In this document: positions 57,175 through 64,000 of the stretch, piece after piece
How positions within the stretch are numbered: the stretch's first letter is position 1
How the letters are laid out: every line of letters starts with the position of its first letter
NCBI GenBank assembly: GCA_018105865.1
Contig: CM030849.1
Location: 4,968,133-5,032,132 of the forward strand
From: Metaphire vulgaris
Taxonomy: Eukaryota; Annelida; Clitellata; Crassiclitellata; Megascolecidae
DNA length: 64,000 nt
Direction: 5' to 3'
Program-made: the position numbers and the translations under genes
The notes under the pieces: model-generated
Told to the model about the DNA's origin: nothing
What the model saw: only the letters and a program-made list of their open reading frames with translations
Databases searched by the model: none

Positions 57175-57545
57175 CAGGGGCGTAGCGACGGGGGGGGGGT
57201 ATATCGGTATAATTTGGGGAGAGGTCTTTCACCCGGGGGAATCCCCTCCTCCTCTGGAATTGCTTTTGACTAACGCGACTAGTCTAGAAATGTTTGCTAC
57301 CAGACTAAAGACGCACTTGTTTAACATCTCATTTAAGTGCAATCTGTAAAGCGCTCTTGATCTTGGCCTGCTGTGACTATAGCGCTATATAAGTTGGCAC
57401 ATTAAATAACTAACTAACTAACATAACCCCAAAATCAGTCGACCTTAAAGTTTGTTATGTGTTTTTATGATTTTCAACGTCTTTTAAGATTTATACCCCC
57501 CGAATCACATCATACCTACAAATCAAATTCCTGGCTACGCCCCCG
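57175..57545. mobile_element. hAT-type MITE, CAGGGGCGTAGC family, with LINE tail inside
   Basis: The ends are CAGGGGCGTAGCGACGGGG and CCTGGCTACGCCCCCG. Flanks attagtgc and atttgtgc match at 7 of 8. Compared with 34060-34246 it carries an extra ~210 bp at 57215-57427. Confidence 0.85.
57215..57427 (+). mobile_element. CR1/L2-like LINE 3' end
   Basis: A frame includes ATRLKTHLFNI, the same ending as the element at 61044-61376. It is followed by TGTAAAGCGCTCTTGATC, TATAGCGCTATATAAGTTGG and (TAAC)n. It interrupts the surrounding MITE and is therefore younger. Confidence 0.65.
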
Positions 57546-58391
57546 ATTTGTGCTGTCCTTATGGTGCTCAAGTTAAACTTCAATAAATTTAATCGTAACA
57601 TTCATATCGACTGAGAATGAACGAGTTAGTGATTAAATTAAATTCTGCATTAATTAAGTTATATTCCATTTAAGTCAACAACAAAGAACTTTAAAATAAT
57701 AAACAGTACCGACAAAATACAATCTAGAAACTCGTAAATAGGTCTATCGAAAACACGTTAGAACAAGGAACTCAACCAGCGAAGTTTGTTTTTATTAGCG
57801 CCGCTAAGAAAATTTGTAAGAAAATTTAGTAATTAGTAAATTGTTTGCGTGTATATTACAGTAGATAGAGAGCAAATATTAATTGTATATAGGCGCCAAT
57901 GAAACCGGATCAGTCGCTCTGGAAATCTATTTTATGCCATTCACGTTACAAACATTTCTTGCATTCACCAGGTGGCTACAGCCAGACGTTAGAATCTGAG
58001 GTTCGATACCTAACAGTCAAATCCTCTCATTATTCTAAATTTCTTGTGAGACATTATTTGCTTCACGCTAAACTAAGCCTAACGTTTTTCCGGATAATGT
58101 CGTGTCCGCTTAATATCTCGCATTTAGAGGTCACTCTAACTTAATAGAGCTCGCTGGTGATATCATGATGTTTCTAATGAATAGAAAGGCTAAAACACTG
58201 TGGGTTGACGATCTTGGAAAAAAGAGAACGAGAGGGAATTTAATTGAGACATGCAAAATACTAACAAAGTGGAAATGCCAAGAGAAAGTTTTATTACAAT
58301 GAGGAGTATGATGGAACCAGAGGACACAACATGAAACTGTTTAAGAAACGGGCTGGAACTTGGAAGATGCAGACAACACTTTTTTTAGTGC
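57546..58391. other. No recognisable feature
   Basis: An 81-codon + frame at 57899-58144 has no recognised domain. AT-rich. Confidence 0.4.
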
Positions 58392-58399
58392 AAGAGTGG

Positions 58400-58677
58400 C
58401 AGAGCCGTAGCTAGGAAGCAGGGGGGGCATATGCTCCCGGGGGCCGAGGTGAGGAGGCGCCAAAATTGAGTATTTTGGTAAGTAAAATACATAATAAAGA
58501 AGAAGAAACATGTGTGACGACCTTTTTTGCTCGTCAGCACTACAAGAAGAGGGGCGCTGTAAGACTTGAGGGGCGCCGAAAACAATGTGCCGACCTTTTT
58601 TTTGTTCGTCAGGATTCAGAAGTGGCGTCAACGGTACACTTTGCCCCCGGGCGCCGGATACCCTAGCTACGGCTCTG
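58400..58677. mobile_element. hAT-type MITE, CAGAGCCGTAGCTAGG, exact duplication
   Basis: The ends CAGAGCCGTAGCTAGG and CCTAGCTACGGCTCTG are perfect 16-bp inverted repeats. AAGAGTGG is duplicated exactly at 58392-58399 and 58678-58685. The interior has CCCGGGGGCCGAGG and two GACGACCTTTTTTGCTCG-like blocks. Confidence 0.97.
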
Positions 58678-58684
58678 AAGAGTG

Positions 58685-58685
<1 letters not shown>

Positions 58686-58741
<56 letters not shown>

Positions 58742-58760
58742 GTTGTTGTTGTTGTTGTTA
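58686..58760. repeat. (TTA)n(TTG)n
   Basis: About 55 bp TTA then six TTG units, starting directly after the MITE duplication. Confidence 0.96.
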
Positions 58761-59543
58761 TTGCAAATTTACCCATATTAAACAAATTTAGTGTGCCTAT
58801 TGTGTTTATCTACACTCAGATAGATACAAAACATGAAATTATACGCACGAGAATGTATTCTGCTGTAAACCTATTACAACATTCTTTGCGAGAATCTTCA
58901 ACTTCTGTGTTCAATATCATTTTGGTTAGGGGTTCAAAATATATCTGAATTATCAAACAATCAATCAACTGTTTAATCAAAGAACAGTTCCTAAGCAGTC
59001 ATCCAGACCTATATGCCCACATAAATAATTCACGTGACTAAGGATTGGGTCAACACTTAGAGACCTCTTAATAATGGAAATTTTAACAGAGTGTGTCTCA
59101 AACTAGGCTTACATGGATGATATAATTTGTCACAGTAATAGATTGTATACAACCCATTTGAGTACGGCGCATCGCATTATAAGATTCCACTTAATAACGT
59201 AAGAGTCATTGATCAAAATGAAAGAGGTAAGAATAAGAACCGCTTCGGAATATTTACTTTAAGCTCTAACCGGACAAGACCAAGTCCAACATTAAGAACA
59301 GATGGCGTGTTAGACGTTGCTGTCTTTAATTTGACATTAAAATGTCGGATAAGTAAGTAAGCAGGATCTGTTAATTACAATACGCCTTCAAAAGCAGCAC
59401 CGAAGTAGCTCCTTATTCCTAGGCGCTTAATCTCAGAATGAAGTAGCGATAGCCAAAGGTGGGGTCATTCATGCAGGGTCAGTTAATCCAAAGGGCCAGC
59501 GGTTGGGACGTTACATCTATGGAGCAAATGATTTTTTTTGAAC
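58761..59543. other. No recognised exon
   Basis: I looked here on the minus strand for Ig exons downstream of the donor at 59586 and found none. A dispersed tail repeat (AAGTAAGTAAGCAGGATCTG) is at about 59353-59430. Confidence 0.4.
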
Positions 59544-59598
59544 AAATAACGTCGCACCTCGCGATAAAAATGAGCTGAAACTTACCTTCTGCTGCTGG
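59544..59598. repeat. 55-bp inverted repeat, left arm
   Basis: Identical, in inverse orientation, to 60914-60968. On the minus strand it contains GCAGCAGAAG|GTAAGTTTCAG, a consensus splice donor with the last exon bases, and then intron sequence. Confidence 0.95.
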
Positions 59599-59640
59599 AG
59601 GACTATTCCGGATTTTCACTTTCACAAAAGGGACGTCGCT
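59586..59640 (-). other. Candidate 5' exon of a divergent paralogue
   Basis: The minus-strand donor at 59585/59586 is the same sequence as that of the Ig gene exon 1 on the + strand. The exon side differs immediately (GAATAGTCCTCCAGCAGCAG). It contains GTGAAAGTGAAAATCC. No start codon or downstream exon of the presumed gene was found in this window. This may be only a duplicated fragment. Confidence 0.35.
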
Positions 59641-60747
59641 AATAAAGAAAGATATAGTTTAAACAGTTCAAACAGTTTATTTTCAATTTCAAACAAAGAT
59701 GTTTTTCTTTTCGCTTTCAGTGATCTATAGGCGCAGCAAATCCAAGAATTTGTCCGAGCTATGTGGCCTATTGATATATAATTAATTAATCATGTATAGT
59801 TGTATACTAAAAAAATAAAGACTAGATGCATGAATACTGACTAACTGTGATTCATAGGCATTTAACTTTATGCATAAAAGCAAATTTGATCCGCAAATAC
59901 TAATCTGAAAGCAGTTTTTCAAAAGACCGTCATCAAAAGTAAAATATCTTTCTTTCGCCGTTTTTAAAAACTATAACTGGTTTAGAGAAGCGAGTCCTGC
60001 GGTTGAATTTCCTCACCTGTTCTGATAGAAACTTTGCCACAACCGTAGTTCGTATAGTACTACTGATTATGGGAGAGACCATGAAAGATTTAGAGTTAAG
60101 TCTAACAGTAGGCCTACTGCGTTGGTGGCAAAGTCTATTTTAATCAGTTTCTCTTCTGTTTTGTCATTCGTCCTGCATTTGTACAATGTCGACTATACTG
60201 AGAAGTTTCTAAAGAATAAATTCCTTACATGTTTGAGCCAATCTTGTATTCGCATATGCAGTAATGACGAACGACATCTTAACGGTAAGTGCTTGTTCGT
60301 ACGCGATACGCATGCAATAGTGAGGCTTCTTAACGGTAGGCTAAGTGCTGGTTTTTGTGCGATTAAATAATGACGACACCGCAAATATACAGTAAGTGCT
60401 TGTTCTGACACAATATGCGATACGAAATTAAAGTGTTAAGCAAATCAAAAAAATGCAAGAAACCACTTCGTATTAAATAATTAATTATTATCAAAAATGC
60501 ATTAATTCTTTGAAGGGTCTCAGGTTTATCATGTTTGGACTTTTTCTGGAGAGATTGTTGCCATCGAGCTAATATCAGTACGCAGTCGTAATAACATTTC
60601 GTGTCGTTGCGCAGGACAATTGATGATTATAGTTAAGTTGTGTCATCATTTTGATTTCATATATCTTCAGTAACACAGCGAGAATCAAGAGTCAATGGCT
60701 TCGGTTGAAGATAATTTTTCCTTTATCAATGATATAGGCTAGTGAAG

Positions 60748-60749
<2 letters not shown>
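59641..60749. other. Intergenic region between two divergent donors
   Basis: About 1.1 kb without repeats I recognise. A TAAGTGCTTGTTC motif occurs at 60287 and 60391. If the two exon-1 candidates are real, this segment is where their promoters would lie. An 82-codon + frame (60122-60370) has no domain. Confidence 0.35.
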
Positions 60750-60808
<59 letters not shown>

Positions 60809-60821
60809 TTCATTCATTCAT
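60750..60821. repeat. (TA)n followed by (ATTC)n
   Basis: About 27 TA units and four ATTC units directly upstream of the probable first exon. Confidence 0.95.
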
Positions 60822-60839
60822 TTGCTTTGAAATAGCCAA

Positions 60840-60926
60840 ATCAACTTCCAATCTGGACTAGGAACGTCTACGCACTTTGTAGCTGCAACTCGATCGCAAA
60901 TGCAGGATTAACCCCAGCAGCAGAAG
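60840..60926 (+). other. Probable 5'UTR exon of the Ig gene
   Basis: It ends at the strong donor CAGAAG|GTAAGTTTCAG. The only ATG (ATGCAGGATTAA) hits a stop at once, so the exon is non-coding. The 5' boundary is not determinable. Linked to the coding exons by position and by acceptor TTGCTTTTCAG at 61558-61568. Confidence 0.5.
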
Positions 60927-60968
60927 GTAAGTTTCAGCTCATTTTTATCGCGAGGTGCGACGTTATTT
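60914..60968. repeat. 55-bp inverted repeat, right arm
   Basis: Perfect reverse complement of 59544-59598. It spans the last 13 exon bases and 42 intron bases of the probable first exon. Confidence 0.95.
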
Positions 60969-61043
60969 ATTAATTGTATTCTCATAAGAGATCCGTATTT
61001 TCATTAATATCAGTTCGTGGCATTAGCGAATTACTTAAAAGCT

Positions 61044-61376
61044 AATTTATTTTATTTATTTATTATTTTATTTATTGACAATTTATATAGCGCAGTAGCC
61101 AAGGCTAAGGCCTACAACAAGAGCGCTTAACACAGTTCGTATCCAATATTAAATAAATGTGTCTTCAAATTTCTAATGAAAAGTCCAGCTGAGACTGCTC
61201 CAGTCACATTGTCTGGAAGAGAGTTCCACAGGGCGGGATTCCCCCGCGCGAATGATCTTTCCCCAAACTTAGGGGTCTTGGACGGGGGAGGGACCAACAA
61301 CTGCACTCTCCGACTGGACCTGAGAACCGATCTCCTCTCGATCACAGTCGATCTTCGTACAAGCACAGATACTTAA
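61044..61376 (-). pseudogene. CR1/L2-like LINE C-terminus in intron 1
   Basis: The minus-strand frame 61366-61127 reads LVPPPSKTPKFGERSFA, then NPALWNSLPDNVTGAVSAG and FIRNLKTHLFNI before a stop. RSF...A-x-x-LWNSLP-x-x-(V/L)...F-x-x-x-LKTHLF is the hallmark end of CR1/L2-group ORFs. The 3'UTR has GCGCTCTTGTTGTAGGCC and CGCTATATAAATTGTCAATA, then a (TTTA)n tail at 61044-61075. It is 5' truncated to 80 codons and antisense to the host gene. Confidence 0.85.
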
Positions 61377-61613
61377 TATCAAATTTACTGGAGCAATGCC
61401 TTTTTTATACAATCATATTTAGCAAGGACGATGTGGGGACTGGAACATGAGAATCCTTGCCCAACTCCTCTCACTCTCAAAGCAACAATATAGGATCAAT
61501 TATTGCTTGCCTGATTGCTGTATTGAGCATTTCTTCGATAAAAAAAATCAATAATTATTGCTTTTCAGTCAGACTTAAATTCTGCAACAAAGAAGCAAAG
61601 AAGTGAATTGAAG

Positions 61614-63892
61614 ATGCAAATCGCGAGAATATGTCTCTTGTCTGTAGTCGCCATTGCATCTCTTAGTCAACGTAAGTAGATTTTCTTATGTCATTAAATA
61701 CCAGAGAACAAAACATGATTGGAGACCACCAAATTTAAACTCTTAGCGAAACATGGCATTTCAATAGGCTAATGTTTTAATAGTTGCTTTAAATGAATTT
61801 TAAGTAATGCATTTGAGCATAGGGAAGGAAATCGATGTAAGATCTAATTTGTTTGAGAAATAAATAATTGAAGCAATATCAAACTCCTTTTCATGCTGTG
61901 TAAATTATGTGAATCTCAAAGCACGTTCATTGTCACGCTTTAAACGAAACCTTACAATACTAACTATAGGAGTGTTAGTGCTCTTTGTTGAAGCATCTAG
62001 GTTACATTAGACCTAAATATCAGAAACGAAAACATATTTGGATACCGTCAAATTTAGACTCCTAGCGAAACATGGGATTAAAAAATGCTACTAGATGCTT
62101 TAGTCGATTGTTAAGTTACGCATAGAAAAGGAAATCGCTGCATGATCTAATTTATTTTGCAAATGGATAATTTGAGTAATGTCAAAACGGAGTGAAGATA
62201 AAGGCGAAAGGTAAAAATAATCACAATGCGAGTGTAAGGGCGACGTTGACATCTATGCAGAGCTTATTTAGCAACTGTTAGTATGGTATGGCGAATAAAA
62301 ACTCCGGGAAACATCAAGCTGCTCATTTAGCCAAGCTCCGACTAAGGACAAGTCATTGGTCGGGCAAAAGTCAGTGTATCCATGAGGTGGCGGGCTGGAC
62401 TGACTATAGTGTTTTTGATCGCCAATAATTAACCCCTTAACTGTGTATTTAACTGTAACTCAATGTAAAATGGACGTATATATCCGGGATCCCCAGTTAA
62501 GGGGTTAAATCATCATTATATTCATGTAGCGCATACAATACTTTTAATAGAGCAATCTACCGAAACAACGGTCACAAATACAACCGCTGTACGTACTTTC
62601 AATAGGGCCAACCGTGAATGCCTGGAATTGTTCTGGTGAGAATTTGGAGAACACTGTTGTTTACGAAGGCAATACAACAACAACTTTTCCAAGATTGAAT
62701 AACGGTCAGTGGCAAGTCATTCCAGCGTCTTCATTTTACAATGCGATTATGAACATCACAGACAGTGACGGTGGTGATGATGAGTATTTGAATGTTGAGT
62801 TTTCTAGCACCTATGAATTGAGTCCATCTAATTTGAAAATCCTCAATTCTACACTCGCCCCTCAAGAAAGAATGCCACAGTCCACTGCTGGATTATACTT
62901 CTTGAAACGCTTTAATCCAAACTGCACAATGGCAGCAAACTTAATCGTCATTAGTAAGTCATGGAAGATTCTTTCTGAATATTTGCTATTTACAGTATAT
63001 AGCTTTGTGATATCTATTTTCTACGCTGTCCGTTCTCTATCGTCTTCGGGCAACCTAATTGGCATAACACCGTTCCTTGTTCTTCTAAAAAAATTGCATT
63101 TACTTCCCTATCTTGTACATATTTTAATTTTGAATTTTGCCCGAATGCCGAAGATCTATCTGATCTACTGCACATTTGATCAATTACTTTTCTATACTCT
63201 ACCCTGTCTTGTCTCACGTATTGCTAACTCACAGCTCAAAATTCCATCAAATGAATAGTTCCAACTCTTTCAACTGATAGTTACCAGTGTTCAGCTGTGT
63301 TCACAATTGAACTAGTGCATTCGATACAGAAAAATGCCACGCACAATATTTTTATAGACATTTACTTGCAATCACTTAAAACAATAAACGTGTCGCTATT
63401 AAATGTTTCCGTCTTTTGTAGCATTAGCTAAAAGTCAATTAATTATCGATCGTTGCGTGATATTGATAAAAAATATTTAAATCGAAACAGCACATTGTAA
63501 AAGAAGTTATGTGGTAACAACGTAGAAGAGTGTAATGGAATTTTTCTTTTATATGATCAGGGAGCGGACCGGTGTGTGCTTACAATGCAACGAATCCAAA
63601 CAGCGTGACACTCTCCTGTAGCGTCATATTTGCCCAATCCTCCAAACAGCCAAACAATCCAGTCTTCGCGTGGATAAAGAGCGACGGAGTCCATGTGAAA
63701 CAGCACCAACCGATTCCCAGGCAGATTGATCGCTACACTAAAAAGTCAATGTCTCAACTGTCAATTGCCAGCAACGATACAACATCGTACGAATGTCAGT
63801 TGACCTTCAGCCGCACTCCTAAGGCTCCATTGGCCTACATTAACATGAATGCACCCAGATTCATGGCGTCATGTTCTGTGTCGCGCGTTTGA
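61614..63892 (+). CDS. Secreted protein with two immunoglobulin-like domains
   Basis: Join 61614-61671, 62606-62953, 63561-63892: 738 nt, 245 residues and stop. All junctions are phase 1 with GT/AG. Residues 1-19 (MQIARICLLSVVAIASLSQ) are a signal peptide. Domain 1 (about 22-135) has GQWQVIP and AGLYFLK, as in Ig C and F strands, but no Cys at the usual B and F positions; Cys28 and Cys126 may pair instead. Domain 2 (137-235) is canonical: LSC155, W173, SQLSIA, YEC214, with extra Cys141 and Cys240. Seven N-glycosylation sequons (27, 42, 69, 100, 125, 144, 207). No transmembrane segment, so secreted. A recognition or adhesion role is inference; no named family is recognised. The stop could be bypassed by a further splice. 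Confidence 0.72.
61672..62605 (+). other. Intron 2 of the Ig gene
   Basis: GTAAGT donor at 61672 and TTTCAATAG acceptor at 62597-62605. The acceptor has a weak pyrimidine tract but is the one that keeps the frame. Contains ATTTAGACTCCTAGCGAAACA-type repeats (61734 and 62049), evidence of a small internal duplication. Confidence 0.6.
62954..63560 (+). other. Intron 3 of the Ig gene
   Basis: Donor ATTA|GTAAGTC and acceptor TATATGATCAG. AT-rich, with a 40-codon open continuation of exon 3 that I take as read-through. Confidence 0.6.
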
Positions 63893-64000
63893 GGCAGCAA
63901 TATGATTAATATATCCTAGCTAGAAAACTTTGCCGCCTGCATTTGGTCAGTAATTTAATGCTATCGGTTTAGGAACTATCAAACCATTTACGGGATTACT

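Noticed and set aside
60122..60370. 82-codon frame between the two inverted-repeat arms
   Set aside because: No recognised motif, no Kozak-like context, and it lies where promoters would be expected.

Overview
The window is animal nuclear DNA, most likely from a marine invertebrate. Genes are sparse and split by GT-AG introns. Most of the sequence is transposon debris, and there are dozens of long microsatellites ((AAT)n, (TCA)n, (AGT)n, (GACA)n, (TA)n). The palindromic octamer TAGGCCTA occurs exactly at least 12 times, where about one is expected by chance. I associate that excess with echinoderm and some other deuterostome genomes, but I cannot check it, so the taxon is inference. No bacterial operon, phage, CRISPR array or plasmid is present.

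One gene is well supported. At the right end, a + strand gene (coding exons 61614-61671, 62606-62953, 63561-63892; probable 5'UTR exon ending at 60926) encodes a 245-residue secreted, heavily glycosylated protein with two immunoglobulin-like domains. All its introns are phase 1. A 55-bp perfect inverted repeat links its untranslated exon 1 and splice donor to a second donor on the opposite strand at 59586. This suggests a head-to-head duplicated gene pair sharing about 1.2 kb of upstream DNA. Two weaker exon candidates lie at 33299-33388 and 44400-45205, both on the minus strand.

The rest is mobile DNA in layers. (1) Many short hAT-type elements (CAG...CTG ends, 8-bp target duplications) from about 14 sequence families. 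Nine copies have identical 8-bp flanking duplications and about eight more match at 7 of 8. (2) Non-LTR retrotransposon 3' ends of at least four types (RTE-like, CR1/L2-like, a Jockey/CR1-like type here called L-A, and types with GAT or GAA tails), each running directly into a microsatellite. (3) tRNA-derived SINEs, one of which shares its 3' tail with L-A. (4) Helitron-like elements carrying GCGAAGCG arrays (6871-8340, 8341-8893, 33438-33955). (5) pogo/Tc1-like TA-flanked elements plus a decayed pogo-type transposase fragment near 13.4 kb. Several loci are nested, and three have an undisrupted relative or restored frame that shows the pre-insertion state.

Region by region: 0-10 kb is microsatellite, SINE, hAT and Helitron; 10-16 kb is trinucleotide arrays and AT-rich sequence with the pogo remnant; 16-30 kb is nested hAT, LINE and Tc1 insertions; 30-44 kb is hAT-dense; 44.4-45.5 kb is a non-repetitive GC-richer island; 46-58.7 kb is simple repeats, RTE-like pseudogenes and hAT copies; 59.5-64 kb is the Ig gene neighbourhood.
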